In this document: one piece after another, positions 1-6,074 of the stretch
How positions within the stretch are numbered: the first letter of the stretch is position 1
How the letters are laid out: the number at the start of each line of letters is the position of its first letter
From: Armatimonadota bacterium
GTDB taxonomy: Bacteria; Armatimonadota; Hebobacteria; CAIYQO01
Assembly: GCA_022708765.1 (NCBI GenBank)
Contig: JAKIYB010000183.1
Coordinates: 1-8,098, forward strand
Direction of reading: 5' to 3'
Length of the DNA: 8,098 nt
Made by a program: the position numbers and the translations under genes
Notes under the pieces: generated by a model
What the model was told of the DNA's origin: nothing
Database searches by the model: none
The model's input: the letters and a program-made list of their open reading frames with translations, nothing else

Positions 1-1
1 C

Positions 2-259
2 CTCTACCTGGGGGCAATGGCGGACGGCAATGTCTTCCCAACGTATGAAGATCCTGTTCGTCTCCTCGGCCCTAACCCCGCCCTCGAGCGCATCTTCGCC
101 CTGGCACTGGAGCGCGAACAGGCTTCCATCGTCTTCTACACAGGCATACGCGGTTTTCTGCCGCCCGCGCTGGGACGCGATAAACTTGACGGGGTCATCC
201 GCGAGGAGTTCGGCCACATCGCCGTGCTTCAACAACAGCGCGCGAAGCTTGCCCGTTAA
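2..259 (+). CDS. Ferritin-like / rubrerythrin-type di-iron protein, C-terminal part (5' end outside window)
   Basis: The frame is open from the left edge and ends at TAA 257-259, giving about 85 residues of a longer protein. The visible part looks like the second half of a ferritin-like four-helix bundle. One helix carries the segment EREQASIVFY and the last helix carries IREEFGHIAVL, which contains the E-x-x-H spacing that ligates iron in rubrerythrins. The likely role is a non-haem di-iron peroxidase or oxygen/peroxide-protection protein in the cytosol, but this is inferred from half a domain. Whether a C-terminal rubredoxin domain is absent by design cannot be judged; none follows the helices here. 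The stop overlaps the Shine-Dalgarno (aaggagg, 258-264) of the next gene, so it belongs to the hydrogenase operon and may protect the oxygen-sensitive enzyme. An internal ATG at 17 is not a likely start, because the fold needs the preceding helices. Confidence 0.72.
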   Translation, partial: LYLGAMADGNVFPTYEDPVRLLGPNPALERIFALALEREQASIVFYTGIRGFLPPALGRDKLDGVIREEFGHIAVLQQQRAKLAR

Positions 260-269
260 GGAGGTTCCC

Positions 270-665
270 ATGGCACGATCACGCACCGCCGCTGATTTTA
301 TGAGTACCGTGCTCGTTACCACCACTCCGGACGCGCGTATCACCGACGCCATCGCCCTCATCCTGCGCGCTAACGTGAGCATGCTCCCGGTGGTGGATGA
401 GACCGGCACCCTCCTCGGCATCATCACCGAGTATGACATGATGAACCTCGCCTTCAGCGGCGAAGCAGAGCGCACCATTGTCGGTGAGGTAATGTCGCGC
501 AACGTCGTGACCGTCTCCCCGGAGGACGGATTGGAGACCATCGTCAATACCTGTCTCACCCGGCGCATGCATCGTCTGCCGGTGGCGAAGGACGGCGCAC
601 TCGTCGGCGTCATCAGCCGTCGGGATATTCTGCGGGAAGTGCTGGCGATTTATCGGGAAGGATGA
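270..665 (+). CDS. Tandem CBS-domain protein
   Basis: This encodes a 131-residue protein made almost entirely of two CBS motifs (a Bateman module), about residues 8-60 and 73-126. Each has the typical ending: GIITEYD at 50-56 and GVISRRD at 113-119. Each is preceded by a short MST/MSR-V-V-T-V-type entry (M11-S-T, M75-S-R). Such modules bind adenine nucleotides (AMP, ATP, SAM or NAD-type ligands) and act as energy or redox sensors. No DNA-binding, kinase or transporter domain is attached, so it is a stand-alone cytosolic sensor. The start at 270 is chosen because a near-perfect Shine-Dalgarno (aaggagg, 258-264) sits 5 nt upstream. The frame extends further 5' to an ATG at 30, but that stretch only shadows the previous gene. 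Its stop overlaps the next gene's ATG in an ATGA junction. A regulatory link to the hydrogenase is inferred from position only. Confidence 0.9.
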   Translation: MARSRTAADFMSTVLVTTTPDARITDAIALILRANVSMLPVVDETGTLLGIITEYDMMNLAFSGEAERTIVGEVMSRNVVTVSPEDGLETIVNTCLTRRMHRLPVAKDGALVGVISRRDILREVLAIYREG

Positions 666-1699
666 GCTACACCATGCCTATCGTGAAATACATCACTACC
701 GATCAGCTTCTCGTCTGGGTGAACGCGCTCATCGCCGCGCAGACGGTCTACGGCGTGCAGGCGAAAGAGCAGCGCTTCGCTTATGACGCGCTGGCGGACG
801 CGGCCGATCTGCGGCTGGATTTCGATGTGACCATTCTCCCGCCGAAGAAATTCTTCCAGCCGCTGGTCGAGACGATCATGAAGTTCCACGTGGACGGGCA
901 TTACGAGTCCGTCACCAGCGAGGAGCCATTCATCATTTTCGGCGTGCATCCCTATGACGTGGTGGCGATCGCGCAGATGGACGAAGTGTTTCGCGCAAAC
1001 TACGCCGATACGCATTACCTCTCCCGTCGCGAACGCGCGACGATCGTCGCCTGCGATATTCAGAACGCTTCGCCCTCCATGTTCGCCGCCTGCATGGGCA
1101 CCGCCACCGTGGAGGACGGCTTCGATATTCTGCTCACGAAGATCGGCGACGGTTACGTGGTGGACGTGCGTACGGCGAAAGGCGAGGCGCTGCTGGTTGC
1201 GCTGGGCGACGCACCCGATGCCGACGCCGGCACCCTCGCCCGCCGTGAGCAGTTCTGGGATGATGCCCGTCGCTTCCTCAATAAGTATCTGCTGAAGTGT
1301 AAACCCACCGATCTGCCGGCGCTGCTGGAGGACCAATACGAGCACGCCATCTGGGAGCACAATGCCGGTCTTTGTTACTCCTGCGGCTCCTGCAACATGG
1401 TGTGCCCCACCTGCTACTGCTTCGACGTGCAGGATGAAGTGGACTGGACGCTGGAAAAGGGGACGCGCGTTCGCAAGTGGGACTCCTGCATGCTGCGTGA
1501 CTTCGCCACCGTGGCGGGCGGGCACAACTTCCGCCGCCGCCGCGAAGAACGCTACCGCCATCGCTTCTATCGCAAGGGGCAATACCTGTGGCAGCGCATG
1601 GGGCAGATCGCCTGCGTGGGCTGCGGTCGTTGTACTACTGCCTGCACGGCGAAGATCGCCAATCCGGTAGAACTGTACAACACGCTGATGGAGGGATGA
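662..1699 (+). CDS. hydB: Group 3b [NiFe] hydrogenase (sulfhydrogenase) beta subunit, 4Fe-4S protein
   Basis: This 345-residue iron-sulfur subunit resembles HydB/HyhB of cytosolic NAD(P)-linked [NiFe] hydrogenases and the related AsrA of anaerobic sulfite reductase. The N-terminal half has family landmarks PPKKFFQP (60-67) and EPFIIFGVHPYDV (88-100). The C-terminal half carries two ferredoxin-type motifs: C238-x2-C241-x2-C244-x3-C248, followed by C251 and C253, and C318-x2-C321-x2-C324-x3-C328. Between them lie KWDSC276 and the conserved AGGHNFR (285-291). The second motif ends in C-T-A rather than the usual C-P. Its role is to relay electrons between the hydrogenase small subunit and the flavin subunit in the cytosol; no signal peptide is present. 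The start at 662 gives a 4-nt ATGA overlap with the CBS gene. However, the purine-rich ggaagg directly abuts that ATG, so an alternative ATG at 674 (MPIVKYITT) is possible. It is translationally coupled to its neighbours. Confidence 0.92.
   Translation: MSYTMPIVKYITTDQLLVWVNALIAAQTVYGVQAKEQRFAYDALADAADLRLDFDVTILPPKKFFQPLVETIMKFHVDGHYESVTSEEPFIIFGVHPYDVVAIAQMDEVFRANYADTHYLSRRERATIVACDIQNASPSMFAACMGTATVEDGFDILLTKIGDGYVVDVRTAKGEALLVALGDAPDADAGTLARREQFWDDARRFLNKYLLKCKPTDLPALLEDQYEHAIWEHNAGLCYSCGSCNMVCPTCYCFDVQDEVDWTLEKGTRVRKWDSCMLRDFATVAGGHNFRRRREERYRHRFYRKGQYLWQRMGQIACVGCGRCTTACTAKIANPVELYNTLMEG
1690..1694 (+). promoter_or_regulatory. Ribosome binding site deciding the hydG start
   Basis: GGAGG inside the end of hydB is followed by three consecutive in-frame ATGs at 1696, 1699 and 1702. 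Only the ATG at 1702 has a normal 7-nt spacer. The one at 1696 would have 1 nt and the one at 1699 would have 4 nt. The site therefore favours 1702 as the main start, although 1696 would give the ATGA overlap typical of this operon. Confidence 0.6.
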
Positions 1700-1701
1700 T
1701 G

Positions 1702-2541
1702 ATGACCGAATCCACGGCCAGCCAGGACATCTATCTGCCGATGCCGGCGACGATTGAGGAGAGCAAACTACTCACCGCGGTTGATCGCTTCTTCCGCATC
1801 CGGCTGAGTTCCGGCGCCGAGTTGGGGCATATGCCGGGCCAGTTCGTGGAGGTGTCGGTGGCGGGTATCGGCGAGGCGCCCATCTCCCTCTCCTCCTCGC
1901 CGGACACCACCGGTGTCTTCGAACTGGTGGTGCGCAAGATCGGCCGGGTGACGGACGCGCTGCACGCGCTGCCGCAGGGCTCGCCGGTGGGTATTCGCGG
2001 GCCGTTCGGCACTACCTTTCCCGTCGCCGAAGCATTAAAAGGCCAGGATATCCTCGTCATCACCGGCGGCATCGGACTGGTGCCGGTGCGCTCGGCGATC
2101 CAGTATATGCTCAATCGCCGTGAGGATTACGGCGAGATGGCGATCCTGTATGGTACGCGCACCCCCGCCGATCGGCTCTTTACCGACGAGATCGAGGACT
2201 GGCGCGCCCGTGAGAACGTCACCTACCTGGAAACGGTAGACCGCGGTGACGAGGGGTGGACCGGCAATGTCGGCGTCATCACCACGCTGTTGCCGAAAGT
2301 GGAGGTGAGTCCCGTCTCCACCCGCGTCATCATCTGCGGACCGCCCATCATGTATAAATTCGTCATCGCCGCTCTCGCCGCGCGCGGCATCCCCCTGGAG
2401 CATATCTATGTCTCGCTGGAACGGCGCATGAAGTGCGGCGTGGGCAAATGCGGCCACTGCCAGATCAATGGCTATTATACCTGTCTCGACGGCCCGGTAT
2501 TCAACTACGCCCAACTGTCGGATGTCCCGGAGGCGATCTGA
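1702..2541 (+). CDS. hydG: Group 3b [NiFe] hydrogenase gamma subunit, FAD/NAD(P)-binding oxidoreductase with 2Fe-2S cluster
   Basis: The product of 279 residues (up to 281 if an earlier ATG is used) is a ferredoxin-NADP reductase-like subunit that joins the hydrogenase clusters to NAD(P)(H). An FAD-binding beta-barrel covers about residues 15-110, with the flavin-contacting segment PISLSS (60-65) and GPFGTTFP (100-107). A Rossmann-like NAD(P) domain follows, with VITGGIGLVPVRS (119-131), the YGTRTPAD loop (150-157) and CGPP (212-215). The C-terminus carries a 2Fe-2S site: C245, C250, C253 and C261 in the pattern CGVGKCGHC, then C. This is the architecture of HydG/HyhG and of PyrK/AsrB relatives. 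Its place between hydB and hydD makes a hydrogenase role clear. The coenzyme preference, NADP or NAD, cannot be read with confidence. It overlaps the next gene by 1 nt (TGATG). Confidence 0.93.
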   Translation: MTESTASQDIYLPMPATIEESKLLTAVDRFFRIRLSSGAELGHMPGQFVEVSVAGIGEAPISLSSSPDTTGVFELVVRKIGRVTDALHALPQGSPVGIRGPFGTTFPVAEALKGQDILVITGGIGLVPVRSAIQYMLNRREDYGEMAILYGTRTPADRLFTDEIEDWRARENVTYLETVDRGDEGWTGNVGVITTLLPKVEVSPVSTRVIICGPPIMYKFVIAALAARGIPLEHIYVSLERRMKCGVGKCGHCQINGYYTCLDGPVFNYAQLSDVPEAI

Positions 2542-3293
2542 TGAGTAAACCACGGGTGGCGATTTTTGACTTCGCCTGCTGCGAAGGCTGTCAACTGCAA
2601 ATCGTCAATATGGAAGAAGAACTGCTCGACCTGCTCACCCACATTGAGCCCGTCGAGTGGCGCGAAGCGATGTCCGAATCGAGCGAGAGGTATGACATCG
2701 CCATCATCGAGGGATCCATCACCCGCCAGCAGGATGAGGAGCGGCTGAAACTGATTCGCTCGCGCGCGAAGGTGCTCATCGCGCTAGGTGCCTGCGCGAC
2801 GCTGGGAGGGGTGAATAAGCTGGCGAACGGCTTCGACGACTTGAATGAGGTAAAAAAATGCGTCTACGGCGACGCCGCGCGCATGCCGCATCTCCTCACC
2901 GGACAGGTGAAGGCGGTAAGCGAGGTGGTGCCGGTGGACTATAGCGTGCATGGCTGTCCGATCAATGCCGAAGAGTTTGGCTATGTCATCCGCTGCCTGC
3001 TGCGCGGCACCACGCCGGTTATCCCCAACTTCCCGGTCTGCGTGGATTGTAAAATGCGTGAAAGCACGTGCCGCTTCGAATACGGAGAGATCTGTCTCGG
3101 CCCTATTACCCGTGCCGGCTGCGGCGCCCCCTGCCCGGCCGCGGGGATGTGGTGCTTCGGCTGCCGGGGCTATGTAGACGAGCCGAACATCAACGGCGCG
3201 CGCGACGTGATGGAGCGTTATCGCAAGACGGTGGATGACCTGAAGAGCCGTATGGCCCTCTTCAATACCGGACAGGAGCAACCTCATGCCTGA
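2541..3293 (+). CDS. hydD: Group 3b [NiFe] hydrogenase small (delta) subunit
   Basis: This 250-residue small subunit wires the NiFe site to the other subunits. The proximal 4Fe-4S site is visible as C14-E-G-C17, GAC85A and GC139P. A C-terminal cysteine-rich region supplies two further four-cysteine sets: C167, C170, C177, C185 and C194, C198, C205, C208. That predicts three 4Fe-4S clusters, as in HydD/HyhS-type cytosolic enzymes. There is no Tat (RRxFxK) leader or hydrophobic N-terminus, so the enzyme stays in the cytosol, unlike membrane-bound uptake hydrogenases. The start is supported by GGAGG at 2529-2533 with a 7-nt spacer and by the TGATG junction with hydG. It overlaps hydA by 8 nt. 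An A7 run at 2851-2857 lies in frame and causes no disruption. Confidence 0.95.
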   Translation: MSKPRVAIFDFACCEGCQLQIVNMEEELLDLLTHIEPVEWREAMSESSERYDIAIIEGSITRQQDEERLKLIRSRAKVLIALGACATLGGVNKLANGFDDLNEVKKCVYGDAARMPHLLTGQVKAVSEVVPVDYSVHGCPINAEEFGYVIRCLLRGTTPVIPNFPVCVDCKMRESTCRFEYGEICLGPITRAGCGAPCPAAGMWCFGCRGYVDEPNINGARDVMERYRKTVDDLKSRMALFNTGQEQPHA

Positions 3294-4584
3294 GAAGATT
3301 GATATCGGCGTGCATCATATCACGCGGGTGGAAGGCCACGGTACCATCGTTGTGCGCGCCACCGCCGGCAAAGTCGAACAGGTGGAATGGCAGGTGCCGG
3401 AAGCGCCGCGCTTCTTCGAGGCGATGGTACGTGGACGTAGTTGGGAAGAAATTCAAACCGTCGTTTCCCGCGTCTGCGGCATCTGCTCGGTGACACACTC
3501 ACTGGCGGCGCTGAAAGCCATCGAAGACGCTATGGACATCCCCGTGTCCGAGCAGACGGAGCGACTGCGTCTGCTCGGTTTGAACGGCGAATACATCGAA
3601 AGCCACGTGCTGCACGTCGGTTACCTGGTGGCGCCCGACCTGCTGGGGGTGAAATCCGTGGTGCCGCTGGTAGCGACGAACCCCGATCTGGTGAAACTGG
3701 TGGTGCGCCTGCACCGGCTGGGCAATACTATCATGGAGGTTATCGGCGGTCGTCGCACGCATCCGCTGGCTTTTAAACCTGGCGGCATGCGGCGCATCCC
3801 CACCGAACGCGAGCTGCGCAGCCTGCGCGCCGCTATTGAAGGGGCGCTGCCTGACCTGCAGGTGCTGGCCGAAGCGGTGCATGGGCTGGCGGGGAAGATT
3901 CCCGCCTTCGAGCGCGATACTGAGTATGTGTCGCTGGTAGACCGCGGCACGTATACGCTCTATTATGGCAATATCGGCAGTTCCGATACCACCAACACGG
4001 TGGCTGTGCAGAAGTTCAAGTCAATTGTGAACGAATATGTCTCACCGCAGTCCACCGCCAAATGGGCACGCTGGCATCGGGAGAGCTACATGGTGGGGGC
4101 GTTGGCGCGCTTCAACCTCAACGCCGGCTACCTGCTGCCGATGGCGGCGGAGATGGCCCGCTACCTGGGGTTGGCGCGCGGCTGCTGCAATCCGTATATG
4201 AACTCCGTGGCGCAGGTGGTGGAGACGGTGCAGGCGTTCGAGCATAGCCTGCAACTCATAGACGAACTGCTCACCGCCGGGCTGCAGCCGGAAACGGCGC
4301 GCGTAATCCCGCGCTCCGGCTGGGGCGCTGGGGCGGTGGAGGCGCCGCGCGGCATCCTCTTCCACAGCTACGCCTTCGATGACGACGGCACCTGCATCGG
4401 CGCCAATCTCACCATCCCGACAAACCAGAATCACGCGAATATCCAGAAGGATATGGAGAAGCTGGTGCCGCAATTCCTCTCCCGCGGGCAGGATGAACTG
4501 CGTCAGTTACTGGAGATGCTGGTGCGCGCCTACGACCCGTGCATTTCCTGCTCCACTCACATGCTGGATGTGCGTTTTGTCTGA
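3286..4584 (+). CDS. hydA: Group 3b [NiFe] hydrogenase large (alpha) catalytic subunit
   Basis: This is the nickel-iron catalytic subunit of 432 residues, which interconverts H2 with protons and electrons and in relatives can also reduce sulfur. Both nickel-binding motifs are intact: RVCGICSVTH (C64, C67) near the N-terminus and DPCISCSTH (C419, C422, H425) at the C-terminus. The family segments RVEGHG (14-19) and the late HSYAFDDDGTCIGANLTIPT region are also present. Only seven residues (MLDVRFV, 426-432) follow H425. By analogy with characterised hydrogenases they are the tail cleaved off after nickel insertion, and the processing endopeptidase gene lies directly downstream. The ATG has a well-placed AGGAG (3274-3278, 7-nt spacer). 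Short length, lack of a Tat partner and subunit order BGDA support group 3b rather than group 1 or HoxHY. The accessory genes hypA-hypF are not in this window. Confidence 0.96.
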   Translation: MPEKIDIGVHHITRVEGHGTIVVRATAGKVEQVEWQVPEAPRFFEAMVRGRSWEEIQTVVSRVCGICSVTHSLAALKAIEDAMDIPVSEQTERLRLLGLNGEYIESHVLHVGYLVAPDLLGVKSVVPLVATNPDLVKLVVRLHRLGNTIMEVIGGRRTHPLAFKPGGMRRIPTERELRSLRAAIEGALPDLQVLAEAVHGLAGKIPAFERDTEYVSLVDRGTYTLYYGNIGSSDTTNTVAVQKFKSIVNEYVSPQSTAKWARWHRESYMVGALARFNLNAGYLLPMAAEMARYLGLARGCCNPYMNSVAQVVETVQAFEHSLQLIDELLTAGLQPETARVIPRSGWGAGAVEAPRGILFHSYAFDDDGTCIGANLTIPTNQNHANIQKDMEKLVPQFLSRGQDELRQLLEMLVRAYDPCISCSTHMLDVRFV

Positions 4585-5038
4585 TACGGTCATCATCGGT
4601 ATCGGCAACCCGCTGTGCGGCGACGATGGAGTGGGCATCGCGCTGCTGGAGGCGTTGGAAGGTCGCGTGGATGCCGATCTGGTGGATGCCGGCACCTCCG
4701 CCATGCAGGTGGTGCATGCCCTCGCCGGCCGTCACCGCGCCATCCTCCTCGACTGCGCGCGCATGGGACTGCCATTCGGCACCCTCCGCCGCTTCACGCC
4801 TGAGGAAGTGGCCAACGGCACATCCCTGCCCCGCCTCTCCCTCCATGAAGGTGACCTGCTCGCCTTCCTTGCCCTCGCACGCAACCTCGGCGCCGCTCCG
4901 GAGGAGATCATCCTCTTCGGCATCGAACCCGCGTCGCTGGAACCGGCGATGCACCTCTCCTCCATCCTGGTCGCGCAAATGGGAGACTACCTGACGGCGA
5001 TCATCGCGGAAGCGAAAGCGCCGTTCCATTCGATATGA
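4568..5038 (+). CDS. [NiFe] hydrogenase maturation endopeptidase (HycI/HybD family)
   Basis: The 156-residue product belongs to peptidase family M52, which removes the C-terminal tail of the hydrogenase large subunit once nickel is in place. The N-terminal signature GIGNPLCGDDGVG (11-23) is clear. The three nickel-sensing ligands of E. coli HybD (Glu16, Asp62, His93) appear here as D20, D62 (in LLDCA) and H93 (in SLHEGDLL); the first is Asp instead of Glu. Length is normal for the family. The start is uncertain. ATG at 4568 gives 17 nt overlap with hydA and only a weak Shine-Dalgarno, and TTG at 4577 would begin just before the signature. Translation probably depends on coupling to hydA. It is the last gene of the operon; the stop lies 9 nt from the stop of the convergent gene. 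Confidence 0.92.
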   Translation: MCVLSDTVIIGIGNPLCGDDGVGIALLEALEGRVDADLVDAGTSAMQVVHALAGRHRAILLDCARMGLPFGTLRRFTPEEVANGTSLPRLSLHEGDLLAFLALARNLGAAPEEIILFGIEPASLEPAMHLSSILVAQMGDYLTAIIAEAKAPFHSI

Positions 5039-5047
5039 GGGGCGCGT

Positions 5048-5830
5048 TTACCCGAAATCTTCCCCCTCACCCTTCGTGGCGATGCCCAGTCGGACAAGGT
5101 CACTCTCGAAAACGGTGGTGACGAAGTCGGCGGAGAGTTTGAGCTGCGAGGCGAAGGCGCGACCGCGACCTTCCGCGGCGCCGCGCTGGAAGTCAAAAAC
5201 GCCTACCTGTTTTCCGCGCCCCTTCACGTAATCAATGCTGGGGATGGGATCGCTGTCCGGCGCGATGATGAGCGCGGTGTCATAATTCGGTTGCAGGCCC
5301 ATCATGTCCGTCGCCAGCCAGACATCCAGCCCCTTCTCCGTGAGGGTTTTATGCAGCAGGTCTACCTTCCAGCGGCCGCAGCGGCAGACTTCGATGAAGT
5401 CCGATGCCGCTTCCACCGCGTGATAGAAGCGGTTCATGCCGGCGAGGATGGTGAGCTTTTTATCGTACCAGCGTGCGAAATCGTCAAAACACATGTCAAA
5501 GGCGATCTGCTCGATGCGTCCCTGGTCGGCGCCGGTACCGGCGAACTGCCGCGACGCTTCCGCCATCCACCGCGCGCGAATCTCGCGGTCATCGCTGAAG
5601 CGCTCGCCGAGGTACTGGCGGGTGCGCGGGTTGGACAAATCCCACTCGTCAATGCTGTCCACCACATACCAGTAGACACGCATCAATTGCGCGGGGGGCG
5701 GCGCGGCGGCTACCACGGTGTTGCGCCAGCGGCCCACGGCCTGCTCAAAGAGGTGGCGATAAAGGGATTCGTAGTCGTTTACATACACTTCCATGTGCTT
5801 GAAGGCACCAAAGAGATGACTGCCGTTCAC
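5048..5830 (-). CDS. NYN/LabA-like (DUF88) putative nuclease-domain protein, 5' end apparently frameshifted
   Basis: The open frame of 260 codons from GTG 5830 resembles the NYN family (PIN-like RNases, LabA/DUF88 type). The N-terminus reads NGSHLFGA, matching the family's D-G-x-N-L segment with Asn instead of Asp. The C-terminal half has KGLDVWLATDMM (D169, D175) and ALIIAPDSDPIPSIDYVKGRGKQVGVF (D192, D194). These match the V-D-x-x-L-x-x-D and S-x-D-x-D-F strands that hold the other metal ligands. A long helical insert lies at about residues 60-150, after the strand RVYWYVVD. Starting at 5830 would remove the first core beta strand. A better start is GTG 5850, with GGAGG and a 6-nt spacer. 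It gives MDKFAF, which joins the frame as FVNGSH only if one T is added to the T5 run at 5832-5836. The gene is convergent to the hydrogenase operon and probably unrelated to it. Substrate and role are unknown. Confidence 0.78.
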   Translation of the reverse strand: MNGSHLFGAFKHMEVYVNDYESLYRHLFEQAVGRWRNTVVAAAPPPAQLMRVYWYVVDSIDEWDLSNPRTRQYLGERFSDDREIRARWMAEASRQFAGTGADQGRIEQIAFDMCFDDFARWYDKKLTILAGMNRFYHAVEAASDFIEVCRCGRWKVDLLHKTLTEKGLDVWLATDMMGLQPNYDTALIIAPDSDPIPSIDYVKGRGKQVGVFDFQRGAAEGRGRAFASQLKLSADFVTTVFESDLVRLGIATKGEGEDFG

Positions 5831-5850
5831 GAAAAAGCAAATTTATCCAC
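5831..5850 (-). other. Apparent -1 nt frameshift at a T5 tract in the NYN gene start
   Basis: Read on the minus strand, GTG 5850 opens a frame encoding MDKFAFS that stops at TGA 5829-5827. The long NYN frame begins with the overlapping GTG at 5830. One more T in the T5 run (5836-5832) would fuse the two into MDKFAFFVNGSHLFG, which looks like a normal NYN N-terminus. The cause may be a sequencing or assembly error, a true deletion, or slippage at the homopolymer. Direct restart at GTG 5830 through the GTGA overlap is also possible. Confidence 0.65.
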
Positions 5851-5856
5851 GATTTT

Positions 5857-5861
5857 CCTCC
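5857..5861 (-). promoter_or_regulatory. Ribosome binding site of the NYN gene
   Basis: On the minus strand this reads GGAGG followed by AAAATC and then GTG at 5850, a 6-nt spacer. It is the only strong site near this gene's start and it serves GTG 5850, not the GTG at 5830 that opens the long frame. That is the main argument for the frameshift. Confidence 0.7.
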
Positions 5862-5941
5862 ACTCAACGTTTCAGACAGGTGTAATAGTAGCGTGTTGCT
5901 CATAAAATCGGTGTGTATACCCGGTCACAACATCCGCCGAC

Positions 5942-5971
5942 AGTATAGCAGGCGAACCGCGGCGGCGGCAA
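5942..5971 (-). promoter_or_regulatory. Predicted sigma70-type promoter for the NYN gene
   Basis: On the minus strand, a -35 box TTGCCG (5971-5966) and a -10 box TATACT (5947-5942) are separated by 18 nt. The -10 is preceded by TGC, an extended -10 element. The match to consensus is 4 of 6 and 5 of 6. Initiation about 7 nt downstream of the -10 would leave an untranslated leader of roughly 85 nt before GTG 5850. This suggests the NYN gene is transcribed separately from the upstream sialidase-like gene. Confidence 0.55.
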
Positions 5972-6006
5972 CCGGGGAAAACAATCGGTCGCGCAATAAA
6001 CGGTTT

Positions 6007-6045
6007 GTGGAAACTGCCCGTGAATGCCGTAAACAGTTGATCCAC
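6007..6045. repeat. Imperfect inverted repeat in the intergenic gap
   Basis: The + strand arms gtggaaactg (6007-6016) and cagttgatccac (6034-6045) pair over ten bases, interrupted by a two-base bulge (6039-6040), around a 17-nt loop. It lies 30 nt past the stop of the sialidase-like gene and upstream of the NYN promoter. It could be a weak transcription terminator or a binding site, but no T-run follows on the minus strand. The rest of the 224-bp gap (5851-6074) holds the NYN promoter and leader. It also holds an orphan GGAGG directly after the sialidase stop (minus strand, about 6074-6070) with no start codon at normal spacing. Confidence 0.35.
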
Positions 6046-6074
6046 GAGAACTTCACCGGAGCGCGGGATCCTCC

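Noticed and set aside
650..1582. Long 310-codon minus-strand frame opposite hydB
   Set aside because: It is the antisense shadow of a high-GC gene with clear homology on the plus strand, and its composition is rich in His, Val and Ala without recognisable motifs.
2846..2860. A7 tract in hydD, preceded by a GAGGT and followed by ATG, resembling a slippery site or internal start
   Set aside because: The hydD frame continues intact to a full-length product with all its cysteines. The alternative frame gives an arginine-rich peptide with no family resemblance.
5015..5049. Possible bidirectional terminator hairpin at the convergent junction (aaagcgcc pairing with ggcgcgttt)
   Set aside because: The stem is only five GC pairs plus three AT pairs around a bulge, with an 18-nt loop and no T-run on either strand. 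It also overlaps coding sequence.
5911..5929. TGTG-N10-CACA partial dyad just downstream of the NYN -10 box, a possible operator
   Set aside because: Only four bases per arm match and there is no second copy elsewhere in the window, so it could easily arise by chance.
5925..6056. Minus-strand 43-codon frame from GTG 6056 in the intergenic gap
   Set aside because: The GGAGG upstream is 13 nt away, too far. The frame crosses the predicted NYN promoter, and the peptide resembles no known family.
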